From Priestia megaterium (GTDB taxonomy: Bacteria; Bacillota; Bacilli; Bacillales; Bacillaceae_H), in contig NZ_CP085442.1 of assembly GCF_023824195.1 (NCBI RefSeq), positions 4,564,001 to 4,628,000 on the forward strand: a stretch of DNA of 64,000 bases. Direction: 5' to 3'. Of this stretch, positions 40,884-50,523 are shown piece by piece; positions within the stretch are counted from its first letter, which is position 1, and each line of letters begins with the position of its first letter. Below the pieces are notes generated by a model. That model did not search any database and was not told where the DNA came from. It saw only the letters and a program-made list of their open reading frames with translations. The position numbers and the translations under genes are program-made.

Positions 40884-42671
40884 TTAACGAACCCCCTCTT
40901 GTTGTTTTTTTGGTTTTTCATCTTTTTTCTTTGTGTAGTCGCGCTTACGCGGTTTGATTAACGATACGTCTACCTCTTCATAATGGAAAGAAGGAGCCGT
41001 TTTCTTATCCACAAAAGATGCCATTGTTGTTTTTAAGAATTCTTCATCGTTACGATCTGGGAAATCCGGCTTATAATGAGCACCGCGACTTTCGTTACGG
41101 TTGTAAGCTCCTAGCGTTACAACACGTGAAAGCTGAAGCATGTTTTGCAGCTGGCGAGTAAATGTTGCCGCTTGATTACTCCATTTAGCCGTGTCATTAA
41201 TGTTAATACGATCATAGCGTTCAATTAATTCTTGAATTTTTTCATCTGTTTTTAACAGTTTGTCATTGTATCGTACGACTGTCACGTTGTCAGTCATCCA
41301 TTCCCCTAGCTCTTTATGAAGAACGTATGCATTTTCTGTACCTTGAAGATTCATGATATTGTTCCATTTCTCTTCTTCTTCTTTCACATGACGATCATAT
41401 ACGCTTGAAGAAATAGCATCTGCGCTCTTTTCTAAACCATTGATGTATTCAACGGCTTTAGGACCAGCAACCATACCGCCATAAATAGCTGATAATAATG
41501 AGTTTGCTCCTAAACGATTCGCTCCGTGCTGTGAATAATCACACTCACCAGCTGCGAATAAGCCAGGAATATTTGTCATTTGATCGTAATCCACCCATAA
41601 ACCGCCCATTGAATAGTGTACGGCTGGGAAAATTTTCATTGGTACCTTGCGCGGATCATCGCCCATGAATTTTTCATAGATTTCAATGATACCTCCAAGT
41701 TTAATGTCTAGCTCTTTTGGATCTTTATGTGAAAGGTCCAGATAAACCATGTTCTCTCCGTTAATTCCTAACTTCTGCGCTACGCAGACGTCAAAAATTT
41801 CACGAGTTGCAATATCACGAGGTACTAAGTTACCGTATGCAGGATATTTTTCCTCTAAGAAATACCAAGGTTTACCGTCTTTATATGTCCAAACGCGTCC
41901 GCCTTCTCCACGAGCAGATTCACTCATAAGACGAAGCTTATCATCTCCCGGGATAGCAGTTGGATGAATTTGAATAAACTCTCCGTTTGAATAGTATGCA
42001 CCTTGCTGATACACGATAGATGCCGCTGAACCTGTATTAATAACTGAGTTCGTCGATTTTCCAAAAACAATTCCTGGTCCACCTGTAGCCATAATAACCG
42101 CATCAGCTGGGAACGTTTTAATTTCCATTGATTTTAAATTCTGTGCAGAAATTCCGCGACAGCTGCGCTCATCATCAAGAACAGCACCTAAGAATTCCCA
42201 TCCTTCGTACTTTGTCACAAGTCCGGCAACTTCATAGCGACGAACCTGCTCATCTAATGCGTACAATAATTGTTGACCCGTTGTTGCTCCAGCAAAAGCC
42301 GTACGGTGATGCTGCGTCCCGCCAAATCGTCTGAAGTCTAACAAACCCTCAGGAGTACGGTTAAACATAACACCCATGCGGTCAAGTAAGTGAATAATAC
42401 CAGGAGCTGCTTCACACATTGCTTTTACAGGTGGCTGGTTGGCTAAAAAGTCTCCGCCGTACACTGTGTCATCAAAGTGTTCCCATGGTGAATCCCCTTC
42501 ACCTTTCGTATTTACGGCTCCGTTAATTCCACCTTGCGCGCAAACTGAGTGAGATCTTTTTACCGGAACTAGTGAAAATAAATCTACTTGCTTGCCAGAC
42601 TCAGCAATTTTTATCGTTGCCATCAAGCCAGCTAAACCGCCACCGACTACGATGATTTTTCCGTTACTCAT
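40884..42671 (-). CDS. sdhA: Succinate dehydrogenase flavoprotein subunit
   Basis: Oxidises succinate to fumarate in the TCA cycle, on the cytoplasmic side of complex II. The FAD-binding GGGLAG lies at residues 10-15, and His41 in RSHSVCAQGG is the likely covalent FAD attachment. HPTAIPG and HGANRLGANSLLSA are substrate and flavin motifs. The 595 residues are slightly longer than B. subtilis SdhA owing to a lysine-rich tail. Confidence 0.97.
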   Translation of the reverse strand: MSNGKIIVVGGGLAGLMATIKIAESGKQVDLFSLVPVKRSHSVCAQGGINGAVNTKGEGDSPWEHFDDTVYGGDFLANQPPVKAMCEAAPGIIHLLDRMGVMFNRTPEGLLDFRRFGGTQHHRTAFAGATTGQQLLYALDEQVRRYEVAGLVTKYEGWEFLGAVLDDERSCRGISAQNLKSMEIKTFPADAVIMATGGPGIVFGKSTNSVINTGSAASIVYQQGAYYSNGEFIQIHPTAIPGDDKLRLMSESARGEGGRVWTYKDGKPWYFLEEKYPAYGNLVPRDIATREIFDVCVAQKLGINGENMVYLDLSHKDPKELDIKLGGIIEIYEKFMGDDPRKVPMKIFPAVHYSMGGLWVDYDQMTNIPGLFAAGECDYSQHGANRLGANSLLSAIYGGMVAGPKAVEYINGLEKSADAISSSVYDRHVKEEEEKWNNIMNLQGTENAYVLHKELGEWMTDNVTVVRYNDKLLKTDEKIQELIERYDRININDTAKWSNQAATFTRQLQNMLQLSRVVTLGAYNRNESRGAHYKPDFPDRNDEEFLKTTMASFVDKKTAPSFHYEEVDVSLIKPRKRDYTKKKDEKPKKQQEGVR

Positions 42672-42700
42672 CGGAACCCCACTCCTTCAAAACCTTAATT

Positions 42701-43309
42701 TTATGCAAATGCGAATAATGTACGAACACCTACAAATGTAAGTGCTAAGAAGATTGCTAATGTCACATAAGTTGAAATTCTTTGAGAACGTGGTGTTACA
42801 GTTAACCCCCAGCTAACTCCAAATGACCATAGACCGTTTGCAAAGTGGAAGATCGTAGATACAACACCAACTATGTAGAATGCAAGCATTGCCGGGTTGC
42901 TTAAAATTCGTTCCATCATTTGAAAATCTACTTCTTTTCCAAGCGCAGCTTGTATTCTGGTTTCCCATACGTGCCATGTGATGAAGATAAGTGTGATTAC
43001 ACCTGAAACACGCTGAAGGATAAACATCCAGTTACGGAAAAACCCATAGTTGTTAACGTTTGTTTTAGCAGTGAATGCGATGTAAAGACCGTATATTGCG
43101 TGAAAAACGATTGGTAAGAAAATAATGAAAATTTCTAGAGCATAGCGGAAAGGTAAGCTCTCCATGAAGTGAGCTGCTTGATTAAATGATTCTTCTCCCT
43201 TTGTCGCGAAATGATTCACAACTAAATGCTGTGTTAAGAAAATCCCGATTGGTATTACCCCAAGTAATGAATGGATTCTCCGATATTGAAACTCTCTGTT
43301 TGCCGCCAT
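42701..43309 (-). CDS. sdhC: Succinate dehydrogenase cytochrome b558 membrane subunit
   Basis: The membrane anchor and di-haem subunit of Bacillus complex II, reducing menaquinone. 202 residues with five membrane segments; the four haem-ligand histidines known in B. subtilis are all present at the same numbers (His28, His70, His113, His155). First gene of sdhCAB; the ATG follows GGGGGG. A promoter and two cre-like sites lie upstream. Confidence 0.97.
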   Translation of the reverse strand: MAANREFQYRRIHSLLGVIPIGIFLTQHLVVNHFATKGEESFNQAAHFMESLPFRYALEIFIIFLPIVFHAIYGLYIAFTAKTNVNNYGFFRNWMFILQRVSGVITLIFITWHVWETRIQAALGKEVDFQMMERILSNPAMLAFYIVGVVSTIFHFANGLWSFGVSWGLTVTPRSQRISTYVTLAIFLALTFVGVRTLFAFA

Positions 43310-43441
43310 CTGCGTAGACCCCCCTTAGTTAAATGAACATAGTTTGTGAAGAACTTTCTTACTCCCACTAGACAAATAGATTAATCGTGAATATAGGAAA
43401 TGAAAACCTTTGCATTTCCTAATAAAGTATGTGACAGGTTA

Positions 43442-43470
43442 ATTTTACTCCCATCGATTAAGAGCGTCAA
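43442..43470 (-). promoter_or_regulatory. Sigma-A promoter of sdhCAB
   Basis: Minus strand -35 TTGACG (43470-43465), 17-bp spacer, -10 TAAAAT (43447-43442). The leader before sdhC is about 125 nt. Confidence 0.75.
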
Positions 43471-43521
43471 GGCAAGATATTTAAATCTTCTATAAAATAT
43501 AAATTTATAAAATTTTATATT

Positions 43522-43535
43522 TGTTAACGCTTACT
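43522..43535. promoter_or_regulatory. cre-like site 1 upstream of sdhC
   Basis: On the minus strand AGTAAGCGTTAACA matches the CcpA operator TGWAANCGNTNWCA at 13 of 14 positions. It lies about 50 nt upstream of the proximal -35 box. Confidence 0.6.
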
Positions 43536-43563
43536 ATATTGATGTTACAGATTTTTTCTTTCT

Positions 43564-43602
43564 ATTATAATATTGCTTACCACAATTAAGTAAGCGTTTA
43601 CT
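43564..43602. promoter_or_regulatory. cre-like site 2 and possible distal promoter upstream of sdhC
   Basis: AGTAAGCGTTTACT (43589-43602) is a palindromic cre-like site. On the minus strand a perfect TATAAT (43569-43564) lies 18 nt after a TTACTT that overlaps it, so CcpA could cover the -35 of a second, upstream promoter. Both calls are made by eye. Confidence 0.45.
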
Positions 43603-43798
43603 TTATACTTTTATTGTAAACAAGTTCACAAAACATTTACACAGGTAAAAGTACCCTTTTAAAAGGGATTTTATGGTTTTTTTATCTTTACATCTAACTC
43701 TTTTTACCATAATAAAGATCCTCTTACATTTTATTAAAAAAATGCGTGAGAGGTTTTTTAGATTTGTATATAATAGTAGTAAAGAAAGAGGGGAAAGC

Positions 43799-44326
43799 AT
43801 GAGCAATTTACAAACAGAATCACAGCAAGAACTTGAAGAGACGATGGAAACATCAGAACCTAATGTCACAGCTGAAACAGAAAGAGCTCTTGATCACGTT
43901 TCATATTTCGGATACAGCCTTTTGCGTGACGTGTTAATTCCAGAGCTTCTTGGAGACGAAACGAATACCATCTCATACTGGGCAGGAAAACACCTTGCGC
44001 GTAAATACCCATTAAATACAATGGATGAAATCGTCGCATTTTTTAAAGCAGCTTCCTGGGGAACACTGACGCTTGCAAAAAAAGATAAATATTCACTAGA
44101 GCTTGAATTATCAGGTGATGTGGTCAGCAAAAGATTTCAACAGGAAACTTGTTCGTTTCATCTTGAGTCAGGATTTGTGGCTGAACAGATTCAGCGTCAA
44201 AACAACTGCCTAACAGAAGCCTACTTAACACATAAAGAAAAGAACGGAAAAGTGCTGATTTCCGTGCAGTGGGACCGAAAAGATATCTTACCTACCGAAA
44301 CACGTGCGGAGCGTTATAAAAAGTAA
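43799..44326 (+). CDS. yslB: YslB, DUF2507/V4R-like protein
   Basis: A soluble 175-residue protein of the YslB (DUF2507) family, related to the V4R small-molecule-binding fold; function unknown. The ATG at 43799 lies 5 nt after GAGGGG. The longer upstream frame is not needed and contains a TATAAT box (43769-43774). The N-terminal 35 residues are acidic and probably flexible. It lies between sdhC and lysC as in B. subtilis, divergent from sdhCAB and convergent with lysC. Confidence 0.88.
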   Translation: MSNLQTESQQELEETMETSEPNVTAETERALDHVSYFGYSLLRDVLIPELLGDETNTISYWAGKHLARKYPLNTMDEIVAFFKAASWGTLTLAKKDKYSLELELSGDVVSKRFQQETCSFHLESGFVAEQIQRQNNCLTEAYLTHKEKNGKVLISVQWDRKDILPTETRAERYKK

Positions 44327-44341
44327 GAAATACGTATATAT

Positions 44342-44371
44342 AAAAGACGTGGAGATACCACGTCTTTTTTC
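44342..44371. terminator. Bidirectional terminator between yslB and lysC
   Basis: AAAAGACGTGG/CCACGTCTTTT with a 5-nt loop separates the convergent genes. Confidence 0.92.
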
Positions 44372-44377
44372 TCTTCT

Positions 44378-44875
44378 TTATACTTGCACTGCTTGCTGCT
44401 CTTCTAATTCAAATGCTACGTGAAGCGTCTCAACAGCTTTTACCATATCAGCATGCGGTACAACTGTAGATACTTTAATTTCAGACGTGCTGACCATCTT
44501 CACTTCAATTTTCTCTCCTGCCAGCACTTCAAACATTTCGGCTGCAACACCTGGATTAGAAATCATGCCAGAGCCGACAATTGATACTTTAGCCAGACCG
44601 CTTTCATGTTCAATACGCGTATATCCCAAAGTAGATTTATACTCTTTTAAGACGGCAAGAGCAGCTTCTACGTCTACGGTTTTAATAGAAAATGAGATAG
44701 AGAGGCGATTATTAGCCGTTACGTTTTGAATAATAATATCCACATTTAACTGTTCTTTTGCTAATGCTGTAAAAATAGTAGAAAGAGTTTGTAACTCGTT
44801 GTTTAACCCTTCAATTGTCACCCGTGAAATATTATCTTCAAACGCAATTCCTCTTACGACTAAGTTTTGTTCCAT
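44378..44875 (-). CDS. lysC: Aspartokinase II beta subunit from an internal in-frame start
   Basis: The ATG at 44875 ([14 protein letters not shown]) lies 8 nt after a perfect GGAGG inside lysC and would yield 165 residues comprising the two ACT domains. B. subtilis LysC is known to be made as alpha and beta subunits from one gene with an internal start at the equivalent MEQNL position. The alpha2-beta2 structure here is inferred from that precedent plus the visible ribosome site. Confidence 0.8.
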   Translation of the reverse strand: MEQNLVVRGIAFEDNISRVTIEGLNNELQTLSTIFTALAKEQLNVDIIIQNVTANNRLSISFSIKTVDVEAALAVLKEYKSTLGYTRIEHESGLAKVSIVGSGMISNPGVAAEMFEVLAGEKIEVKMVSTSEIKVSTVVPHADMVKAVETLHVAFELEEQQAVQV

Positions 44876-45610
44876 TGAAACTTCCTCCTCAACAATCGTT
44901 CCATTCTCGTTTTCTAAGCTTGAACGCACTTCTAGCGGTACCTGATAATTTTTTGCAAACTCAACAGCGCGCGGATGCAGCACCCCTGCTCCCAAATTGG
45001 CTAATTCTAACATTTCGTCATATGAAATAGAGTGAAGCTTACGAGCATCTTCTACATAGCGCGGATCTGTCGTAAACACTCCTGTTACGTCTGTATAAAT
45101 ATCACATTTTGCAGCTTTTAATGCTGCGGCAAGAGCTACTGCCGTCGTGTCAGAGCCGCCTCGACCTAATGTTGTAATGCTCCCATCTTCTGAACAGCCT
45201 TGGAATCCAGCTACTACTACGATTCGACCTCTATCTAATTGGCTTTGAATACGAGTCGTGTCAATGTGCTGGATTCGTGCATTGCTGTGAACTGCTTCCG
45301 TCTGGATACCAGCTTGCCAACCTGTTAGCGAAGTTGCTTCATGCCCTTTGCATTGAAGAGCCATTGTTAACAGGGAAATCGTTACTTGTTCTCCAGTTGT
45401 AAGAAGCATATCCATTTCGCGTTTGCTTGGACTGTCTGTAATATCATTTGCTAATTTCACCAGTGCATCTGTGGTTTTGCCCATTGCCGATACAACAACA
45501 ACTACTTGGTTACCGCGCTCTGCTTCTTGAATAACACGGTTTGCTACATGTTGAATACGTTCAACAGAACCAACAGATGTTCCACCAAATTTTTGAACGA
45601 TTAATGCCAT
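44378..45610 (-). CDS. lysC: Aspartokinase II (lysine-sensitive), alpha subunit
   Basis: Phosphorylates aspartate, the first step to lysine, diaminopimelate, threonine and methionine. The N-terminal [11 protein letters not shown] is the amino-acid kinase signature; [16 protein letters not shown] is near residue 150; two ACT domains form the last 160 residues. I use the ATG at 45610 ([10 protein letters not shown], 410 residues) because it matches the family N-terminus; an ATG four codons upstream abuts the ribosome site. Regulated by a lysine riboswitch. An internal start encodes the beta subunit. Confidence 0.95.
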   Translation of the reverse strand: MALIVQKFGGTSVGSVERIQHVANRVIQEAERGNQVVVVVSAMGKTTDALVKLANDITDSPSKREMDMLLTTGEQVTISLLTMALQCKGHEATSLTGWQAGIQTEAVHSNARIQHIDTTRIQSQLDRGRIVVVAGFQGCSEDGSITTLGRGGSDTTAVALAAALKAAKCDIYTDVTGVFTTDPRYVEDARKLHSISYDEMLELANLGAGVLHPRAVEFAKNYQVPLEVRSSLENENGTIVEEEVSMEQNLVVRGIAFEDNISRVTIEGLNNELQTLSTIFTALAKEQLNVDIIIQNVTANNRLSISFSIKTVDVEAALAVLKEYKSTLGYTRIEHESGLAKVSIVGSGMISNPGVAAEMFEVLAGEKIEVKMVSTSEIKVSTVVPHADMVKAVETLHVAFELEEQQAVQV

Positions 45611-45684
45611 AATTTTGTTCATTCCTTTTCAATAAATTTGCATATGCAGGATGATGAGAAGCTAAATTTTTTTACTCAGACAAT

Positions 45685-45716
45685 AAAAAAAGCAATGAGA
45701 TGAGCTCTCATTGCTT
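45685..45716 (-). terminator. Lysine-riboswitch terminator
   Basis: AGCAATGAGA/TCTCATTGCT stem with a 5-nt loop, followed by seven T on the minus strand, between the riboswitch core and lysC. Confidence 0.92.
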
Positions 45717-45940
45717 AACGAACGAAAATTATAAAACATAACCGTCCACTGCCGTGAGATAGCTCTCCAAGAATCTACATCTTGACAATCCTACGTTTAT
45801 TCAACGCAGAACCAGCAATCATTACTATGAGGTAATGTTCACTTCGGCAAATTTCCCTTTCCGCATCATTCATAAGGGCTCATACCCTTCCTGATACGTA
45901 CTGATTAAATTTGCACCTCTATCTTCACTTCATTTGATGA
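45685..45940 (-). promoter_or_regulatory. Lysine riboswitch (L-box) of lysC
   Basis: On the minus strand the hallmarks appear in order: GATAGAGGTGCAAATTT, AGGAAGGGTATGAGCC, GGAAAGGGAAATTTGCCGAAGTG, GCTGGTTCTGCGTTG and CTCACGGCAGTGGA, then the terminator. Lysine binding should favour termination and reduce aspartokinase II. A plausible promoter (TTGAAA-17-TAAGCT) lies just upstream, near 45960-45990. Confidence 0.95.
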
Positions 45941-45994
45941 AGTGTCGTATGAAATTAGTTAATAGCTTATCAAATATTTTCTATTATTTCAAGA

Positions 45995-47761
45995 CTATTT
46001 TTGCAATGTTTCATAAATTTTTTCAGCAATGTTTTGAGGAACACCTGAATTCCGAATATCTTCAACCGTTGCTTCTTTCAATTTTTTCACCGAACCAAAA
46101 TGCTTTAACAAAGCTTTTTTACGCTTTTCTCCCACTCCCGGAATGTCGTCCAGAACGGACTGAAAAGCGGACTTAGAGCGCACTTGACGGTGGAAGGTAA
46201 TCGCAAAGCGGTGAACTTCATCTTGAATTCGCTGAAGCAAATAAAATTCTTGACTATTGCGTTCAAGCGGTATGATTTGAGGAGGCTCACCAATCATCAG
46301 GTTGGAGGTTCTGTGCTTATCATCTTTGACAAGACCTGCTATAGGCACTAAAAGTCCCAATTCATTTTCGAGAACGTCCTGTACTGCAGCTAAATGCCCT
46401 TTGCCTCCATCTACAACAATTAAATCCGGAAGCGGAAGACCTTCTTTTAACGCTCTGGAATACCGTCTGCGAACTACTTCTCTCATGGAACTGTAATCAT
46501 CTGGTCCTTTTACGGTCTTAATTTTATATTTGCGATATTCTTTCTTTTCCGGTTTCCCATCAACAAAAACAATCATCGCAGAAACTGGGTCTGTTCCTTG
46601 AATATTTGAGTTATCAAATGCTTCAATCCGATAAGGAGCGGCAATTCCAAGCTCTTCTCCTAACCGTTCAACTGCGCCAACCGTGCGCTCTTCATCTCGT
46701 TCAATTAAATAGAATTTTTCACCGAGCGCAATTTTTGCATTTTTACACGCAAGTTCTACTAATTCTTTCTTTTTACCTCGCTTTGGATGCTGAACCTCTA
46801 CTTCTACTAATTTCTCAGCTAACTCTGCATCAATCGTTGCTGGAACCATCACTTCTTTTGGCTTAATATTTTTGGCATAAAACTGACCGATAAAAGTTAA
46901 GAAATCTTCTTCTGGCTCTTTATAAAAAGGAAACATAGAAACTTCTCGCTCAATTAATTTTCCTTGGCGAATAAAGAAAACTTGAACACACATCCAGCCT
47001 TTATCATAAGAATAGCCAAACACATCTCGATTAACAAAATCATTAAACGTTACTTTTTGCTTTTCCATTGTCGCTTCGATATGAGCAATTTGATCTCGAT
47101 ATTCTTTAGCCCGTTCAAAGTCAAGTTCTTCTGAAGCTTTTAACATTTTTTCAGTTAACTCTGTTTTGACATGCTCATATCCACCATTTAAAAACCGCGT
47201 GATATTTTCAATAATTTGTTTGTTTTGCTCTTCTTTTACTTCTTTTACGCAAGGAGCTAGACATTGCCCGATATGGTAATACAAACAAGGCCTGTCTGGC
47301 ATGGTAGAGCACTTTCTTAATGGATAAATGCGATCAAGAAGCCGCTTTGTTTCATTTGCAGCTTGAACGTTAGGATAAGGACCGAAGTATTTTCCTTTAT
47401 CTTTTTTTATTTTTCTTGTAATAACAAGTCGGGGCTGTTTTTCAGCTGTAATCTTAATAAAGGGATAACCCTTATCATCTTTAAGCATGATATTGTATTT
47501 TGGATCATGCTTTTTAATTAAATTCATTTCTAAAATAAGCGCTTCTAAATTAGAAGATGTGACGATATATTCAAAATCGACAATGTCGTTTACAAGTCGA
47601 AGCGTCTTTCCGTCATGAGATCCGGTAAAGTAGGAGCGCACTCGATTTTTTAATACTTTTGCTTTTCCTACGTAAATGACTGTTCCATATTTATCTTTCA
47701 TCAAGTAACAGCCGGGCTGATCCGGTAAAATAGCCAGCTTTTCTTTTAAATAATCATTCAT
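45995..47761 (-). CDS. uvrC: Excinuclease ABC subunit C
   Basis: Makes both incisions in nucleotide excision repair with UvrAB. The N-terminal GIY-YIG nuclease ([19 protein letters not shown], residues 17-35) cuts 3'; a UVR motif near residues 200-235 binds UvrB; the RNase-H-like C-terminal endonuclease and helix-hairpin-helix ([21 protein letters not shown]) cut 5'. The 588 residues are normal. Confidence 0.97.
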   Translation of the reverse strand: MNDYLKEKLAILPDQPGCYLMKDKYGTVIYVGKAKVLKNRVRSYFTGSHDGKTLRLVNDIVDFEYIVTSSNLEALILEMNLIKKHDPKYNIMLKDDKGYPFIKITAEKQPRLVITRKIKKDKGKYFGPYPNVQAANETKRLLDRIYPLRKCSTMPDRPCLYYHIGQCLAPCVKEVKEEQNKQIIENITRFLNGGYEHVKTELTEKMLKASEELDFERAKEYRDQIAHIEATMEKQKVTFNDFVNRDVFGYSYDKGWMCVQVFFIRQGKLIEREVSMFPFYKEPEEDFLTFIGQFYAKNIKPKEVMVPATIDAELAEKLVEVEVQHPKRGKKKELVELACKNAKIALGEKFYLIERDEERTVGAVERLGEELGIAAPYRIEAFDNSNIQGTDPVSAMIVFVDGKPEKKEYRKYKIKTVKGPDDYSSMREVVRRRYSRALKEGLPLPDLIVVDGGKGHLAAVQDVLENELGLLVPIAGLVKDDKHRTSNLMIGEPPQIIPLERNSQEFYLLQRIQDEVHRFAITFHRQVRSKSAFQSVLDDIPGVGEKRKKALLKHFGSVKKLKEATVEDIRNSGVPQNIAEKIYETLQK

Positions 47762-47956
47762 ACTTTTCTCCTTCCTCTTCTCTTACTCTGTCCATCTATA
47801 CATTCGCTTATGAAGCGTAACCTACATTCTTTCCTGCCTTACAATACATGCACATAAGCCGGATTTATGACGGTGTTCCTTACATCTAGTATAAAACAAA
47901 CGAACGCATATTCGCTAAATAAAAGTATTCCCAAAAGAGAAAAAGTGGAGAAAAAG

Positions 47957-47983
47957 AAAAAACCTAGCCTGAGCTAGGTTTTG
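47957..47983 (-). terminator. Terminator of trxA
   Basis: AAAACCTAGC/GCTAGGTTTT with a 4-nt loop lies just after the trxA stop; T-rich on the minus strand. Confidence 0.88.
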
Positions 47984-47985
47984 AC

Positions 47986-48300
47986 TTACGCGTGTTTATT
48001 AATTAATTCTGTTAATGCTTCTTTTGGTTGGAAACCAACTACTTGGTCAACTTTCTCTCCATCTTTAAATAATACTAAAGTTGGGATACTCATAACACCA
48101 AATTTTCCAGCCGTTTCTTGGTTTTCATCAACGTCTACTTTCACGATTTTAACTTTATCGTTAAGTTCGCCATCAATTTCTTCAAGAACTGGAGCAATCA
48201 TTTTACAAGGGCCACACCATGGTGCCCAAAAGTCAACAAGCACTAGGCCTGATTTAATTTCATCTGTAAAGTTTTTATCTGTAGCATGTGCAATAGCCAT
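47986..48300 (-). CDS. trxA: Thioredoxin
   Basis: General dithiol reductant of 104 residues. The redox motif WCGPC lies at residues 28-32, and the cis-proline is in MSIPT. The ATG follows AGGAGG. It is a monocistronic unit between the etf genes and uvrC. Confidence 0.98.
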   Translation of the reverse strand: MAIAHATDKNFTDEIKSGLVLVDFWAPWCGPCKMIAPVLEEIDGELNDKVKIVKVDVDENQETAGKFGVMSIPTLVLFKDGEKVDQVVGFQPKEALTELINKHA

Positions 48301-48459
48301 TTTAATTCCTCCTAAATATATGCAATATCCAAATTCTACTCACAGTATATCACCTTCAAATAAGGTTTGCTAACTTTTTGCTTACATTTATACTGTTTAT
48401 TCTCCGCTCTAGTTTGTACAATTCACATAAAAACATACGTAGAAAATTTCGTTTTCCAT

Positions 48460-48717
48460 GAGGTTGAGACATAACTAAATCCCATCTAAAGACGAACAAA
48501 TAGTATACATGGGCTGAACCGCTTGTGACACCGCAGTTGATTTCTGTACAAGACTTCGCTTTCCGCGGGAGTCTTCGCCTTGCCCTCCAATCAACTGCTA
48601 GAAAGACCCACACACATGAAACCTACGTTTACCCTAACAAAAAAACGAACCACTAATCAAACATCTTGATCAATGGTTCGTTTTTCACTTCGTCTAAAAT
48701 ACTTTTGTCCCAGCCTC
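48460..48717. repeat. Non-coding repeat-like element with terminal inverted repeats
   Basis: About 258 bp bounded by GAGGTTGAGACATAA (left) and TTTTGTCCCAGCCTC (right), imperfect inverted copies of GAGGCTGGGACAAAA. The right end touches the etfA stop codon. Inside are a GC-rich palindromic segment (GACTTCGCTTTCCGCGGGAGTC near 48548-48570) and an outward-facing terminator. Such sequences recur in Bacillus genomes as I remember them; copy number cannot be tested here. An 85-codon frame inside has no ribosome site and no family. Confidence 0.6.
48640..48687 (-). terminator. Terminator of the fadR-fadB-etfB-etfA unit, inside the repeat element
   Basis: AACGAACCA/TGGTTCGTT arms with a loop containing TTGATCAA; T run on the minus strand. 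It would end etfA transcripts. Confidence 0.85.
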
Positions 48718-49698
48718 TTACGCAGACTGTACTTTCAGCTTTTTAAATTCTTCCGTTAGCAGAGGCACCACTTCAAATAAATCTCCAACGATTCCGTAAT
48801 CAGCTACTTTAAAAATATTCGCCTCAGGATCTTTGTTAATTGCAACAATAATTTTTGAATTTGACATGCCGGCCAAATGCTGAATGGCTCCTGAGATTCC
48901 GCAGGCAATGTATAAATCTGGTGTGACTACTTTGCCCGTCTGACCGATCTGAAGAGAATAGTCGCAGTAATCTGCATCGCACGCTCCGCGAGATGCCCCA
49001 ACAGCTCCATTTAACACGTCCGCTAGTTCTTGAAGAGGTCCAAAACCTTCCGTGCTTTTTACACCTCGACCACCTGCAATCACGACTTTTGCTTCGGATA
49101 AATCAACCCCTTGCGTTGCTTTACGTACAACTTCTTTTACAACTGTACGCAGGTTTTTGATTTCAACATTTAAATCCTCTACATCGCCTGTAAGTCCCTC
49201 GTCTTTTGCAAGCGGTGAAATATTATTTGGACGAATCGTTACAAACGTAAAAGCATCGGTCATGATTTTCTTCTCAAATGCTTTACCAGAATAAATTGGG
49301 CGAGTGAAGACTACTTGATCCCCTCCAACTTCTACATCCGTCACATCGGAGATAAGTCCTTTGTCTAAGCGAGCTGCCAGTTTTGGCGCTAGGTCTTTGC
49401 CAAGAGCCGTATGGCCAAATACGATAGCTTCAGGCTGTTCACTTTCAATGATGGCTAATAACGCCTGAGCGTAACCATCCGATGTGTAAGCAGCTAAATC
49501 TTCATGCTCCGTCACAACAACTTTATTCGCTCCGTACGCAATAAGCTCTTCACTTAAAGCTTTTACGTTCTTTCCTACTAACGCTGCAACAATTTCTCCA
49601 CCGTCAGCTACAGTAGACGCTGCGGAAATCGCTTCAAACGATACGTTTCGTAATCCCCCATCACGTGCTTCTCCTAGAACTAACACTTTGCGTCCCAT
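48718..49698 (-). CDS. etfA: Electron transfer flavoprotein alpha subunit
   Basis: With EtfB it passes electrons from acyl-CoA dehydrogenases towards the quinone pool. The 326 residues include the C-terminal FAD-binding domain with GRGVKSTEGFGPLQELADVLNGAVGASR and GQTGKVVTPDLYIACGISGAIQHLAGM. Last gene of fadR-fadB-etfB-etfA. Its stop codon touches the edge of a repeat-like element. Confidence 0.96.
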   Translation of the reverse strand: MGRKVLVLGEARDGGLRNVSFEAISAASTVADGGEIVAALVGKNVKALSEELIAYGANKVVVTEHEDLAAYTSDGYAQALLAIIESEQPEAIVFGHTALGKDLAPKLAARLDKGLISDVTDVEVGGDQVVFTRPIYSGKAFEKKIMTDAFTFVTIRPNNISPLAKDEGLTGDVEDLNVEIKNLRTVVKEVVRKATQGVDLSEAKVVIAGGRGVKSTEGFGPLQELADVLNGAVGASRGACDADYCDYSLQIGQTGKVVTPDLYIACGISGAIQHLAGMSNSKIIVAINKDPEANIFKVADYGIVGDLFEVVPLLTEEFKKLKVQSA

Positions 49699-49731
49699 TG
49701 CAATACCCCCATTGTTTTGACTTTTGACTTA

Positions 49732-50505
49732 TTAAATGACTTTTGCTTCCTTATGCAGTAAATTGACCAGTTCTGTCACTTGATCTTTTATATCTCCTTG
49801 TAATACGCGTCCTGCGTCTTTTTTCGGAGGCAAATAAATTTCAATAGTCTTTGTTTTTGCTTCTACATCATCTTCATCTAAATCTAAATCATCCAATTCC
49901 ACTTCAACCAACGGTTTCTTCTTCGCTTTCATAATCCCTGGAAGAGATGGATAGCGAGGTTCGTTAAGTCCCTGCTGAGCTGTTACTAAAAGAGGAAGCG
50001 ACGTTTCAATAACCTCGGAATCACCTTCCACATCGCGTACAACAGTCACTTTTTCACCTTCGATATCCAATTTTGTAATGGTCGTAATATAAGGGATTTC
50101 TAACTGTTCTGCTACGCGCGGTCCCACTTGGCCCGAACCTCCGTCAATCGCTACGTTTCCTGCCAAAATTAAGTCAGGAGATTGTTCTTTTAAGTACTGT
50201 GCCAGCAGCCTAGAAGTCGTATACTGATCGCCATCTTCTATGTCATCTTCCGTATTGATTAAAACCGCTTTATCTGCTCCCATAGCCAAAGCTGTTCGGA
50301 GTTCTTTTTCTGATTCTTCCCCTCCTACACTCACGACCGTAATCTCCCCGCCATGCTTTTCCTTTAGCTGAATAGCTTCTTCAACTGCATACTCATCGTA
50401 AGGATTAATAATAAATTCAGCACCATCTTCAACAATTTGACCATTTTTTAATGAAAGTTTCTCCTCTGTATCGAATGTTCTTTTTACTAACACATAAATA
50501 TTCAT
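49732..50505 (-). CDS. etfB: Electron transfer flavoprotein beta subunit
   Basis: The 257-residue partner of EtfA, with the adenine-nucleotide-binding AGNVAIDGGSGQVGPRVAE motif (near residues 114-132) and the C-terminal recognition loop region. Lies 18 nt after fadB and 33 nt before etfA; the ATG follows AGGAGGGG. Confidence 0.96.
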   Translation of the reverse strand: MNIYVLVKRTFDTEEKLSLKNGQIVEDGAEFIINPYDEYAVEEAIQLKEKHGGEITVVSVGGEESEKELRTALAMGADKAVLINTEDDIEDGDQYTTSRLLAQYLKEQSPDLILAGNVAIDGGSGQVGPRVAEQLEIPYITTITKLDIEGEKVTVVRDVEGDSEVIETSLPLLVTAQQGLNEPRYPSLPGIMKAKKKPLVEVELDDLDLDEDDVEAKTKTIEIYLPPKKDAGRVLQGDIKDQVTELVNLLHKEAKVI

Positions 50506-50523
50506 TCAATTCCCCTCCTAAGC

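Noticed and set aside
43673..43798. N-terminal extension of yslB by 42 codons
   Set aside because: GAGGGG before the ATG at 43799 defines the start; the extension is AT-rich and holds a TATAAT box.
43603..43869. 88-codon minus-strand frame between sdhC and yslB
   Set aside because: Runs antisense through the yslB start; no ribosome site.
48356..48613. 85-codon minus-strand frame upstream of trxA
   Set aside because: Most of it lies in the repeat-like element (GC-rich palindrome); no ribosome site and no recognisable protein.
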